This document shows, piece after piece, positions 1-7,925 of a DNA stretch of 64,000 bases; the first letter of the stretch is position 1; each line of letters begins with the position of its first letter. Made by a program: the position numbers and the translations under genes. The notes under the pieces are model-generated. The model worked only from the letters and a program-made list of their open reading frames with translations. It ran no database searches and had not been told where the DNA came from. This DNA is from Deltaproteobacteria bacterium (GTDB lineage Bacteria; Myxococcota_A; UBA9042; PHBI01; JACKFB01): contig JACKFB010000005.1 in assembly GCA_020632695.1 (NCBI GenBank), positions 310,001 to 374,000 on the forward strand, read 5' to 3'.

Positions 1-2088
1 GTCCAGCGGCGCCGTCCCGACGTTGAAGGCGTTCACCGTCAGCGTCTGGCTGTGGCAGCCGATGGTCGTCAGCCCGAAGTCCAGGTCGTTCGGGAACACC
101 GAGAGGTCGGCGATGCCCGAGCGGGCGTGCAGGTTGGCCGCGAACGCCGTGGCGCCGCCGGTCGCCTTCGCCGGGTAGACCTCGGGAACGGTGGGGGTGG
201 CACCGTAGGGATCGAAGACGCGGACGCCGAAGAACCCAGCGTAATCGACGAACTCATCGCCGAAGAGCGGCGCGGTGTCCGGGGGCCGGAAGGTGATCTC
301 GATCTGGTAGATCTCGCCGGCCTTCAGGTTCTCGGGGGTGGCCAGGGGCGGACCCCAGGAGTAGCCGCCGACCGAGTAGAGCTCGCTGTCTCCGTTCTGC
401 TTGACCGTGGTCGCCGGGTCGGGGCAGGCGGCGCCGAAGAAGCCACCCGAGCAGTCGTTGACGAAGGAGCTGTGGTACGAGCAGTTGCCCGAACCGATGA
501 CCTCGACTTGCGCGCTGAGCGTCTTGGTGAAGCCACGGGGCACGATGCCGAAGTCGAGCTGACTCGGGACGATGCGGATCTCGCAGTCCGGGGCGCCGGT
601 GCGCTGGGCCTTGAGCTGCACGGCCCAATCGGGCTGCGCGGGGAAGTTCGAGTGGATGACCACCTCGCCCCACTCGGTGCCGACGTCGGCGCCCAGGTTG
701 GTGAAGGTGATCTGAACCACGCGCCCCTCACCAGGGGCCAGGGTCCCCGCCGTCGGGACGGCGGAGGTCGGGCCCCACGAGCCGTCGGTCACCAGCACGA
801 ACTCGACGTTGCTGTTGGTGTCCGTCTCGGTCAGGTCGATGCCCGTGACCTCCAGCGGTGCGGAGCCCGCGTTGAACAGGTTGAGCTTGCGCGTACGGGA
901 GTTCTGCTGCGCGACGAAGCCGAACTCGAGCAGCTCCGGCGGGTTGACCTGGAGCACCGGCGACTCGGCGCGGCCGTAGATGCTGACGGCGGTGAAACCG
1001 TCCTCGGCCGGGTTGTTCGACTCGATGTTCACCGCGCCGAGCGGCGCGCCGGTCAGCGGCAGGTCGGGGGTCGGCGTGAAGGTGACCTCCAGCGAGAGCG
1101 GCGGGTCCTCCGGCGCGATGGTGAAGGGCAGCGTCGGCAGCCCCTGCACGTTCACCGACTCATGGGACCAGCTCGCCAGCTCGAGGGTGGTGATGACCAG
1201 CGGGCGGGTGCCGTCGTTCGCGATGTTCAGCGGGAGCTTGTGGGTCTCACCGATGGCCCGCCAGCCGAAGTCGACCGGGTCGGGGAACAGGGTCATCTTC
1301 GGGCCCACCTCCTCACCGCGCAGGAGGATGTCGAACTGCTGGGAGCTGCTGCCGATGGTCGCCGTGATGGTGAGGAACTCGCCGTCGGCGCCGCCGCCCG
1401 TGGGGGTGTAGAGGACGTCGAGGCTGAAGTTCGCGCCGGGGCCGACCTCCAGGGGCAGGGTGGGCGGGCTCACGAGGTCGAAGTCGGTGAACGCGCTCCC
1501 CTCCGCGATGTCGAGCGCGGTGACGATGACCGTGTCGGCGCCGGGGTTGGTGATCTGCACGGTGCGCGGCGCGGACTCGCCGGTGCCGACCTTCCCGAAG
1601 TCCACCGGGTTCGGGACGGCGATGAGCGTGCTCGCCTGCCCACCGGTCTCGATCGGGATGTGCAAGGTCAGCGTTTCGCCCGATTGCGTGGCGATATTGG
1701 TCTCGATGACCAGCTCTCCGGAGTCCCGCTTCGAGTCCGTGGGGTCATAGGTCACCAGCAAGGTGGTGGAGCCCCCTGCCTCGAGCGCGCTCTCCAACGG
1801 CTGGGTGATGGCGATCTCGCCGGCGAGGCGCGTGGCCTCCGGCTGCAACGTGACCGAGCGGAGCCGAAGCGTTCCGCTCGTCCCGATATGGGAGATCGTG
1901 ACCAACCGCTCACCGTGGCCCCCTACCGAGACCGTGGCAAACGAGATCGGGTTGGGTGTGACCGAGATGTTCAGCTCGGCGCCGGAGCTGAAGCCGCCGC
2001 CGCCTTTGCCATCCCCGCTGTTGTCGCTGCACGCTACGAAGGGGGTCAGAAGGGCCAGGGTGGCGAGACTGATCCAGGACTTCCGCAT
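1..2088 (-). CDS. Choice-of-anchor-D (ASH) repeat lipoprotein, C-terminus outside window
   Basis: Surface or periplasmic lipoprotein; 696 codons are visible and the reading frame is still open at base 1, so the C-terminus is missing. The N-terminus is a classic lipoprotein signal (MRKSWIS, hydrophobic stretch, lipobox FVAC with Cys20) followed by a Gly/Asp/Ser linker. At least six immunoglobulin-like ASH/choice-of-anchor-D repeats follow, each opening with a P-x(2)-hydrophobic-x-F motif (for example AVPNPVDFGKVGTGE, LFPDPVDFGWRAIGE, IVPSQLDFGIVPRG, VFPNDLDFGLTTIG). Such repeats act as structural or adhesive scaffolds; no catalytic domain is visible. It lies downstream of a second protein of the same design on the same strand. 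The ATG gives a complete signal peptide, although no strong Shine-Dalgarno precedes it. The plus-strand open frames over this gene are shadows caused by high GC. Confidence 0.85.
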   Translation of the reverse strand, partial: MRKSWISLATLALLTPFVACSDNSGDGKGGGGFSSGAELNISVTPNPISFATVSVGGHGERLVTISHIGTSGTLRLRSVTLQPEATRLAGEIAITQPLESALEAGGSTTLLVTYDPTDSKRDSGELVIETNIATQSGETLTLHIPIETGGQASTLIAVPNPVDFGKVGTGESAPRTVQITNPGADTVIVTALDIAEGSAFTDFDLVSPPTLPLEVGPGANFSLDVLYTPTGGGADGEFLTITATIGSSSQQFDILLRGEEVGPKMTLFPDPVDFGWRAIGETHKLPLNIANDGTRPLVITTLELASWSHESVNVQGLPTLPFTIAPEDPPLSLEVTFTPTPDLPLTGAPLGAVNIESNNPAEDGFTAVSIYGRAESPVLQVNPPELLEFGFVAQQNSRTRKLNLFNAGSAPLEVTGIDLTETDTNSNVEFVLVTDGSWGPTSAVPTAGTLAPGEGRVVQITFTNLGADVGTEWGEVVIHSNFPAQPDWAVQLKAQRTGAPDCEIRIVPSQLDFGIVPRGFTKTLSAQVEVIGSGNCSYHSSFVNDCSGGFFGAACPDPATTVKQNGDSELYSVGGYSWGPPLATPENLKAGEIYQIEITFRPPDTAPLFGDEFVDYAGFFGVRVFDPYGATPTVPEVYPAKATGGATAFAANLHARSGIADLSVFPNDLDFGLTTIGCHSQTLTVNAFNVGTAPLD

Positions 2089-2173
2089 GGGGACACACCG
2101 TGTGGTCTGGAGGGTACGAGAGCGATGCTACCGGCGCACTGTCGACACTGGGTGACACCGGGAGCCGCGCCAG

Positions 2174-2201
2174 CCTATACCAAGCGACCGACTCGATGAA
2201 A
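2174..2201 (-). promoter_or_regulatory. Weak promoter candidate for the partial ASH lipoprotein
   Basis: Read on the minus strand: TTTCAT, 16-base spacer, TATAGG. Only three or four positions in each hexamer match the sigma-70 consensus. Its location about 85 bases before the start codon is suitable, but the call is weak. Confidence 0.25.
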
Positions 2202-2418
2202 CGGCTTTGTCATCCCGCCGTCACCCGATGCCTGAGCCGCTTGCCCCGCATGGATTTGCGCGAGCACGCGCCTGCGATCGACGGGCCACGCCGGCGATCC
2301 GCAGCGCCGTGAGGACGGCACGCCGCGGCGAGCGGCGGCACGCGATGATCCTCGGTTCGACCGGCGGACCGATGCCGGCGCGCAGCGAGCCACCTCGGTC
2401 CTCGGGTCGGCGCAGGTC

Positions 2419-2444
2419 CTGGGGGTAGCGACCGCCACCCCCAG
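2419..2444 (-). terminator. Hairpin after ASH/PKD lipoprotein gene
   Basis: Perfect 8-bp inverted repeat (CTGGGGGT / ACCCCCAG) with a 10-base loop, 18 bases after the stop codon of the minus-strand gene. No T tract follows on the minus strand, so it is terminator-like rather than a canonical intrinsic terminator. Confidence 0.45.
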
Positions 2445-2462
2445 CGACTGCCTCGGTCCGAC

Positions 2463-4613
2463 CTACTCCGACGGGAAGGGGGTCGGGTAGTTCGGGATGA
2501 TGCGGTACTCGCCGCCGGGCTGGGTGATCAGGGTGACGTCGCCGCTGGGCCAGGCCACCGTCGCGACCTCCCACATCGCGTCGTTGACCAGCTCCACGTC
2601 GTTCACCTCGAACCGGAGTGACGAGTAGATGTAGATGCGCACGGTCGCCTTCGAGGGCCCGAAGTCGTGGTCGGACCAGTAGTGCACGCCGACCCGGTAG
2701 GTCAGGCCCTCCTCCGGCAGATTGAGGTTCAGGTTCTCCGGTCCGGCGCCATCGGTGTCGTCGCGGTCGAGGCCCGGGTTGTCGTCCACGGTCGGGCTCA
2801 AGGAACCCCAGTTGGGATCCGCGTTGAACCAGTAGCAATCGTGGGGCACGTCGAACCAGGGTTCGTTCACCCCGTCCCCGTCGATGTCGCCGTTGGAGGC
2901 GAAGGGATGGGCGAAGTGCAGATCGAGGTCCGCGCCGGCTTCGGGCCCTTCGTCCGACTGGTTCGGGTCTCCGGGGGTGTCCCACACCAGCTCGACGTGG
3001 ATCGCCTCGTCCGGCACGACGAACACGTGCACCTCCGCGACCTCGCAGGAGGCCTCGTCGTTCTGGTCGTACACGGTCAACGTGAAGACGTACTCGCCGG
3101 CGACGTTCGCCTCGAAGGTGGGGTCGGGCGCGAGGAAGCTGGGGAGGAGGACCGACTGCGAGCCCACCGGCTGCTGCGCGGTCCACTCGTAGCGCTTGAT
3201 GGCTCCGGAGGCGGCGTAGCTCTGCGAGCCGAGCAGGTGCAGCTTCGTCTGCGGGATGACCTCCTCGCCCTCCTGGACGATGATCACCGCGGTCGGGCAC
3301 TCGACGGCCACGCCGAATCCGGTGACCTCGACGTCGAGCTCGGGGACGAAGGTGTTCGACTTGATGTGGATCATCCCGAGATCGGGGATGGGCTTGCCCT
3401 CAGGGCCAGGAGGATTCACCTCGTCGGGCAGGTAGCTGACCTTGAAGGTGGCCGTGGCGTTGATCGGCAGGACCACGGGCGCGTCGCCCTGGCCGAGGGA
3501 CCCGGTCCCGGGCGGGACCTCGCCGGCGGTCCCCAGGGGCATGCCGCTCAGGTCGAGCGAGAAGTCGCCGGAGCTGGTCGGATCCAGCGTGATCTCGCTG
3601 ATCACCAGCTCCGCGTTGGTCCCCTCACCGCAGGACTTGACCTCCACTTCGATGGGGTGCGTTGTCCCCACCAACTTGCCACCGAAGTTCACCTTCTTCG
3701 GGCTGAGGAGAATGCACGGTCCGGACTGGTTGCCTACCAGCGGGATCTGCAGGCCGCTCTTGTGGCCCGGGTCGTTGGTGAAGAGGACGAGCTGGGCCTG
3801 CGCGCTGTCGGGTCCGGTGGGACTGAAGCGAGTCGACAGCACCGTGGACGCGGTTCCGGCCGGCACGACGATCGGGCTCTCCAGCTCGATCCGCCCCATG
3901 GTGTCCGCCGAGACGGGCCACTCTCCGATGGTGACGTTCGCGTCGTCGGACTGCAGGAGCGCGAAGGTGGGGCTTCCCGACAGCGTGAAGGCGGTCACTT
4001 CGAGGTCGCCAGCGCCCGTATTGAGGATCGTGAGGGTCTGCAGCTTCGTCTTCGATTCGGCGACGTTCATGAAGTTGACGGGGTTCGGCGTCACCTGGAT
4101 CTCGGGGGTGCCGCCCTCCACCTTGATCGGGAAGGTGAGCACGTCGCGTTCGTTGAGCTTGCTGTTCGAGCGGACCACGATCGAACCGCTGGGCACGAGC
4201 TCCGCGTCGCTGCGGGTGAACATGAGGTCGACGAAATAGCGGGTGAGCCCGCTGTCCGCGGTCGACGACTCGATGAGCAGCGGCGCGTCGGCCGAGGGCA
4301 ACGGCAGCGAGCCCTGGGGCACGAGGCGGAAGACGCCGGCCGGCTCGGAGGTGACGCTGACCTCGGTCAGGCGCAGCACCGCGTTCCCGAGATTCTCGAT
4401 CTGGAGCGTAGCCACGCGCGACTCGACGCCGATCGGCAGGTTCGCCACGCTCACCGTGATGGCGGAGCCGTCGTTGAGGCCGGCGCCGCTCTCCTGGACC
4501 TCGATGTTCGGCTGCTGCCCCTGCGCGACGCCTCCCGAGCCACCGCCGTCGCCACACGCCCCGAGGGCCATCCCGATGCCAGCGGCCAACGCGAATCCGA
4601 ACCACGTCTTCAT
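2463..4613 (-). CDS. ASH/PKD-repeat surface lipoprotein
   Basis: 716-residue lipoprotein: signal MKTWFGFALAAGIGMALGAC with lipobox LGAC (Cys20), then a Gly/Ser linker. Residues from about 35 to 440 hold choice-of-anchor-D/ASH beta-sandwich repeats (TPNPVNFMNVAESK and LSPKKVNFGGKLVGT are clear repeat openings). A PKD-like domain follows (RYEWTAQQPVGS, YVFTLTVYDQNDEASC). The C-terminal ~150 residues contain ADLDLHFAHP, an Asp-rich calcium-loop-like NGDIDGDGVNE and DDNPGLDRDDTDGAGPENL, a layout seen in bacterial surface proteins. A structural or adhesive role is inferred. The start is set by the signal peptide and by AGGAG five bases upstream; an in-frame ATG 54 bases further up would spoil the signal. 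It is divergent from the VWA-lipoprotein operon and shares its architecture with the next gene downstream, suggesting paralogues. Confidence 0.85.
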   Translation of the reverse strand: MKTWFGFALAAGIGMALGACGDGGGSGGVAQGQQPNIEVQESGAGLNDGSAITVSVANLPIGVESRVATLQIENLGNAVLRLTEVSVTSEPAGVFRLVPQGSLPLPSADAPLLIESSTADSGLTRYFVDLMFTRSDAELVPSGSIVVRSNSKLNERDVLTFPIKVEGGTPEIQVTPNPVNFMNVAESKTKLQTLTILNTGAGDLEVTAFTLSGSPTFALLQSDDANVTIGEWPVSADTMGRIELESPIVVPAGTASTVLSTRFSPTGPDSAQAQLVLFTNDPGHKSGLQIPLVGNQSGPCILLSPKKVNFGGKLVGTTHPIEVEVKSCGEGTNAELVISEITLDPTSSGDFSLDLSGMPLGTAGEVPPGTGSLGQGDAPVVLPINATATFKVSYLPDEVNPPGPEGKPIPDLGMIHIKSNTFVPELDVEVTGFGVAVECPTAVIIVQEGEEVIPQTKLHLLGSQSYAASGAIKRYEWTAQQPVGSQSVLLPSFLAPDPTFEANVAGEYVFTLTVYDQNDEASCEVAEVHVFVVPDEAIHVELVWDTPGDPNQSDEGPEAGADLDLHFAHPFASNGDIDGDGVNEPWFDVPHDCYWFNADPNWGSLSPTVDDNPGLDRDDTDGAGPENLNLNLPEEGLTYRVGVHYWSDHDFGPSKATVRIYIYSSLRFEVNDVELVNDAMWEVATVAWPSGDVTLITQPGGEYRIIPNYPTPFPSE

Positions 4614-4964
4614 GTCTACTCCTGAGCAGCTCGCGGCTCCGGGGTGAACACCGGAATCCGTGGGCACCGCCGCCCCCCAGCCACGACGTAGTCGGGCTCA
4701 GGTCTGATGTCCAACACAAACGCGCCAGTGCCCCCGTGGGGACGCCAGGCGCGCTGCGCCCCGTCCCCTGGAGGGTCCGAGACGTGCCGAATGCTATGGG
4801 CGGCGCCACTCCGAGTCAACCTGGAGATCACGGGGTCTGCCTCCATCCCGGAACCCGCTGTCGGGCCCCACGCGCCGAGTCCGCGGCGGAGTCGGAGGGC
4901 GGACCCCGTCGACCCGCCCGGCCTCGGTCCCTGGCGACGACTTCTACCCAGCAATCGCAGGGCA

Positions 4965-4993
4965 GATGCGCCTTGACAACCGTGGGGCGCATC
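4965..4993. promoter_or_regulatory. Operator-like inverted repeat spanning the -35 region
   Basis: Perfect 8-bp dyad, GATGCGCC at 4965-4972 and GGCGCATC at 4986-4993, extending to 9 of 10 outward. The half-site centres are 21 bp apart, two helical turns. The 13-base gap contains the TTGACA hexamer. Position and geometry suit a dimeric repressor or activator controlling the downstream operon; the regulator is unknown. Confidence 0.4.
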
Positions 4994-5001
4994 CGAATGA
5001 T
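4973..5001 (+). promoter_or_regulatory. Sigma-70-type promoter of the Glt/Cgl-like operon
   Basis: TTGACA (perfect -35), 17-base spacer, AATGAT (4 of 6 to TATAAT). Transcription would begin near 5008, about 100 bases before the chosen start of the VWA lipoprotein. It is the best promoter match in the divergent region. Confidence 0.5.
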
Positions 5002-5106
5002 TGTGGCCCTTTCGCGGCCACGATGGCCCCCGCCTCACGAGTCGGGGGACGGTCTGGCCAACCGAATGCAGGCTGCGAACACCAGCGACGCGAGGTCCCA
5101 GCCCAG

Positions 5107-6972
5107 ATGCTGCAAACAGCCCCCCGCCGGAAGCTCCGAGTCTCCCGCCCTGATCCCGGCGTCCCCGGCGTCCCCGGCGTCCCCGGCGTCCCCGGTGTCC
5201 CCGGCGTCAGCGGAGCGCGACTCCCCCGCCGCGCCCGCGCGGTCTGCCTCACGGCCCTCGTCGCCTTCGCCCTGAGCCCCGCCGCGGCCTGCGACTCGAC
5301 CGCCACCATCTTCCCGGTGACGATCCTGTTCCGCGAGCTGCAGGTCATCAGCGCCTACCCGGCGAAGAAGAACGCCGACGGCTCGTGGTCGCGTGAGTGC
5401 TCCGGCACCGACTCCGACGGCTTCCTGCTCAACACGGCCTTCGTGTCCACGACGCGCGCGGTCAAGGGCAGCTCCTCGGTGGACAACGACAACAGCATCC
5501 GACCGGGCGACGTCGTCAGCTTCCGCGTGGTCGGGCGCGAGGACGATCCCGAGTCGATCCAGCTCGGCAACGAGGAGAACTACTCCCTCACCCTCGACTG
5601 CATCGACCCGCTGCCCGACGGCCCCGGCATCCCGGACAACGCCTGCTCCGGCGCGACCGGCGGCATCAACGACGCCGTCGTGTTCAACTCCTTCCAGGAG
5701 GACAAGCGCAGCCTCACGCGCGACGGCGCGCTGAACAACGGCCACAACATCATGATCCTCGTCGACCAGAGCGGGTCCACCCAGGGCCTGGTCGACAAGG
5801 ACACCCTCCGCGAGGGCGACCCCCAGATCGTGGGCGCCAACATCCCGACGAACTTCGGTGACATCGCCTCGGACCAGCCGAACCTGCGACACACCGCGGT
5901 GAAGAGCTTCATCCGCACCCTCAACGAGGCCGACCGCGTGGGCGTGCTGGCCTTCGGCGAGGGCCTCCCCGGTCAGCATCTCGTCGTCCCCTGCGCCTAC
6001 GACCAGAAGCCCGGCACCGTCGACGGCGACCTGGAGACCTGCTTCGGCAGGAACCGTCAGTTCTGGATCCCGGATCCGCCGAAGACCGGAGGCATCAGCG
6101 ACCTGGGCGGTGGCAAGACCGGCCGGGCGAACCTCTGGCAGGCGGTCGCCAAGAGCTACCAGTTCCTGGTCAACCAGGGCGATCTCGTCCGTACCAACCA
6201 CATCGTGGTCATCACCGACGGGCCCGACACCTGCACCTTCAGCACCGACTTCACCGAGTGCCAGACGCCCTGCAGCACCACCGACTACCAGGACGTCCTG
6301 GACCTCATCAACGCCAACGAGGCCAACCCCAACGGGGTGCCGGTGCACGTGCACTTCGTCCAGTTCGAGTCGGAGGGCTACCCGGGCCGCGACCCGCGCC
6401 AGGTCGAGATCTCCTGCCTGACCGAGGGCCACTACCAGTACATCAACACCAACGACCTCTCGAACACCCAGACCGACGCCCGCCTGCAGCCGATGGAGCA
6501 GGCCATGACGAACGTCCGGCTGTCCCTGATGGGTGTCTGGCAGTTCGCCATCGACTCCGCCGGCTACGCGTCCGACGGCGCCCCCCCGCTGGGCACCCCG
6601 AAGGGATCGCTCTACGCGCTGAGCGGGACCATCAACGTGCTCGGGAGCGCCAAGATCACCAGCAACGGGCAGAACAAGCCCGTGACCTTCGGGGTCGGCC
6701 TGGGTGACGGCGCGGCGTCGGCGCCGGCCTGGGATCGCCGTCCCACGGTGCGCAAGCCCTGCAGCGGCGCGACGGACTGCGGAGCGCCCGGCGCGTCGAG
6801 CAACTCGTGCCAGGTCATCTGCTCGGAGGAGACCCTGCTCTGCCCCGCCGGCGCCACCGGCGTCAGCCGCCCGGACACGGCGCCCTGCACCTTCGAAGCG
6901 GGCGGCTCCGGTCAATGCTGCGGCGGTACCTGCGAGCCCACCAATCAGCTCTGCCCGGCGTGCGCCCCCTGA
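5107..6972 (+). CDS. VWA-domain lipoprotein with (PGV)6 leader, CglB/CglD-like in context
   Basis: 621-residue putative outer-membrane lipoprotein. Residues 17-34 are six Pro-Gly-Val repeats, followed by RRARAVCLTALVAFALSP and lipobox AAAC (Cys62). A von Willebrand A domain follows: MIDAS motif DQSGS from Asp220 and the later VVITDGPDT strand-loop, so metal-dependent ligand binding is expected. The C-terminal ~70 residues are Cys-rich. VWA lipoproteins CglB and CglD are adhesins or lipoproteins of myxobacterial gliding; the genes downstream (barrel, three TPR proteins, CglF-like protein) support a similar surface role, but orthology to CglB is not shown. The start is uncertain: 5107 is the only in-frame ATG near the signal downstream of the predicted transcription start, with GAGG 11 bases before it. 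The long pre-signal N-region is unusual. Confidence 0.8.
   Translation: MLQTAPRRKLRVSRPDPGVPGVPGVPGVPGVPGVSGARLPRRARAVCLTALVAFALSPAAACDSTATIFPVTILFRELQVISAYPAKKNADGSWSRECSGTDSDGFLLNTAFVSTTRAVKGSSSVDNDNSIRPGDVVSFRVVGREDDPESIQLGNEENYSLTLDCIDPLPDGPGIPDNACSGATGGINDAVVFNSFQEDKRSLTRDGALNNGHNIMILVDQSGSTQGLVDKDTLREGDPQIVGANIPTNFGDIASDQPNLRHTAVKSFIRTLNEADRVGVLAFGEGLPGQHLVVPCAYDQKPGTVDGDLETCFGRNRQFWIPDPPKTGGISDLGGGKTGRANLWQAVAKSYQFLVNQGDLVRTNHIVVITDGPDTCTFSTDFTECQTPCSTTDYQDVLDLINANEANPNGVPVHVHFVQFESEGYPGRDPRQVEISCLTEGHYQYINTNDLSNTQTDARLQPMEQAMTNVRLSLMGVWQFAIDSAGYASDGAPPLGTPKGSLYALSGTINVLGSAKITSNGQNKPVTFGVGLGDGAASAPAWDRRPTVRKPCSGATDCGAPGASSNSCQVICSEETLLCPAGATGVSRPDTAPCTFEAGGSGQCCGGTCEPTNQLCPACAP
5155..5208 (+). 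repeat. Six tandem 9-bp repeats encoding Pro-Gly-Val
   Basis: Unit cccggcgtc repeated six times; the fifth unit has one synonymous T. Each copy encodes PGV just before the hydrophobic core of a lipoprotein signal. Since the unit is a multiple of three, copy-number change would alter the length of the N-region without a frameshift. Confidence 0.9.
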
Positions 6973-7008
6973 GCGCCGGCACCACCCTTACGAGCACCGC
7001 GTCGCTCA

Positions 7009-7031
7009 GCCCCGGGGACCCCTGCCGGGGC
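7009..7031 (+). terminator. Intercistronic hairpin
   Basis: Perfect 7-bp stem GCCCCGG / CCGGGGC with a 9-base loop between the VWA lipoprotein and the barrel gene, without a T tract. It could be a partial terminator or an mRNA-stability element that sets relative expression in the operon. Confidence 0.35.
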
Positions 7032-7114
7032 GGCGGCTCGGAGCGAACCATCATCGTTCGTCCTTCCAGCCAATCCGCGAAGCTCTCGCGTCTCCGTCCA
7101 CAGGATCCCTGCAC

Positions 7115-7855
7115 ATGCTGACGCCCCAGAAGCTCGTCCTTGCGCTCCTCGGCGCGAGCCTCCTACTCACCGGTCCGGCCGTCCTCGCGCCTGCCGCCCT
7201 GGCGGCGGAAGACGAGATGGCTCCGACGGACACCTCGGCGGTGGACGAAGCGCTCGATCTCTACTGGGCGAAGAAGCGCGAGGTCGTCTCGATCCACGAG
7301 CGGCGCTTCCTGAAGCAGTCCCGCCACGAGTTCACGCTCTTCGGCGGGGTCATCCCGAACGACGAGTTCTTCACGTACATCCCGCTGGGCGGGCGGTACA
7401 ACTACTACTTCAACGAGGACATCGGCGCCGAGCTCTGGGGCTCCTACATCCTCAAGCGGAACAGCGACCTCAAGGACTTCCTCGAGGGCGACCAGTTCAA
7501 CAACTCCTTCGTCGTCTCCATCCCGCAGAACCTGCTGTGGATGGCCGGTCTCGACGTCATCTGGAGCCCGATCCATGGCAAGTTCGCCATCTTCAAGACC
7601 AAGCTGACGCACTTCGACGTCCACCTCGCCTTCGGCGTCGGCGCCATCGGCACCCAGGTCCACGACATCGGGGCCGACAAGTCCAAGGTGGACGTCTCGG
7701 GGAATCTGGGGCTCGGGTTCCGGTTCTACCTGACCGATGCGGTCACGCTGCGATTCGACTATCGGCAGTACTTCTTCTCCGCCGAAGGTGGCGGTCTGTC
7801 GAAGCCCGCGGAGTTCACGCTGGGCGTGAGCTTCTGGACCGCCGCACCCAAGTGA
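7115..7855 (+). CDS. Outer-membrane beta-barrel protein (myxobacterial family, GltA/GltB/CglE-like)
   Basis: 246 residues with a signal peptide (MLTPQKLVLALLGASLLL, cleavage near ALAAED). The mature part alternates hydrophobic and aromatic residues in beta-strand fashion (FTLFGGVIPNDEFFTYIPL, GGRYNYYFNEDIGAELWGSY, GFRFYLTDAVTLRFDYRQYF), ends in the hydrophobic/aromatic strand GVSFW, and opens with LYWAKKREVVSIHERRFLK, typical of the paralogous myxobacterial outer-membrane barrel family TIGR04565. In Myxococcus gliding, barrels of this kind (GltA, GltB, CglE) form the outer-membrane part of the Glt complex; here the order with VWA and TPR genes suggests the same. The start is the ATG of the signal peptide; the longer upstream open frame overlaps the VWA gene and is not used. 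Confidence 0.8.
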   Translation: MLTPQKLVLALLGASLLLTGPAVLAPAALAAEDEMAPTDTSAVDEALDLYWAKKREVVSIHERRFLKQSRHEFTLFGGVIPNDEFFTYIPLGGRYNYYFNEDIGAELWGSYILKRNSDLKDFLEGDQFNNSFVVSIPQNLLWMAGLDVIWSPIHGKFAIFKTKLTHFDVHLAFGVGAIGTQVHDIGADKSKVDVSGNLGLGFRFYLTDAVTLRFDYRQYFFSAEGGGLSKPAEFTLGVSFWTAAPK

Positions 7856-7871
7856 GCCCAGGTGAGCCCAG
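7852..7871 (+). repeat. 10-bp tandem duplication over a stop codon
   Basis: gtgagcccag occurs twice in tandem and then begins a third time. The first copy contains the TGA stop of the barrel gene, so this is a small tandem duplication in the intercistronic leader, with no obvious function. Confidence 0.7.
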
Positions 7872-7925
7872 GTGAGGTCGTCCCGCTCGCTCCGCCCGCG
7901 TGTTTCCCCTCGGAGGTTGTCGCCC

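Larger units (their letters stand above)
2089..2462. other. Intergenic region between two ASH lipoprotein genes
   Basis: 374 bases without a convincing gene. It holds a GC-rich hairpin just after the upstream lipoprotein gene and a weak minus-strand promoter-like sequence ahead of the downstream one. Short open frames here lack ribosome sites and recognisable protein features. Confidence 0.6.
4614..5106. other. Divergent intergenic control region
   Basis: 493 bases between the divergent ASH lipoprotein and the VWA-lipoprotein operon. No gene is supported. It contains a good plus-strand promoter whose -35 hexamer lies between the arms of an inverted repeat. An ATG at 4966 opens the long plus-strand frame but lies inside that promoter, so it cannot be the operon start if the promoter is real. 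Confidence 0.6.

Noticed and set aside
52..2199. 715-residue plus-strand open frame over the first lipoprotein gene
   Set aside because: Arg/Gly/Val-rich composition without domains, caused by GC-rich antisense codons; the minus-strand lipoprotein with signal peptide and ASH repeats explains the DNA.
2667..4625. 652-residue plus-strand open frame
   Set aside because: Antisense shadow of the second ASH lipoprotein; no signal, no motif.
4966..5106. Earlier ATG for the VWA lipoprotein
   Set aside because: It lies between the promoter hexamers and would add 47 residues ahead of an already long N-region.
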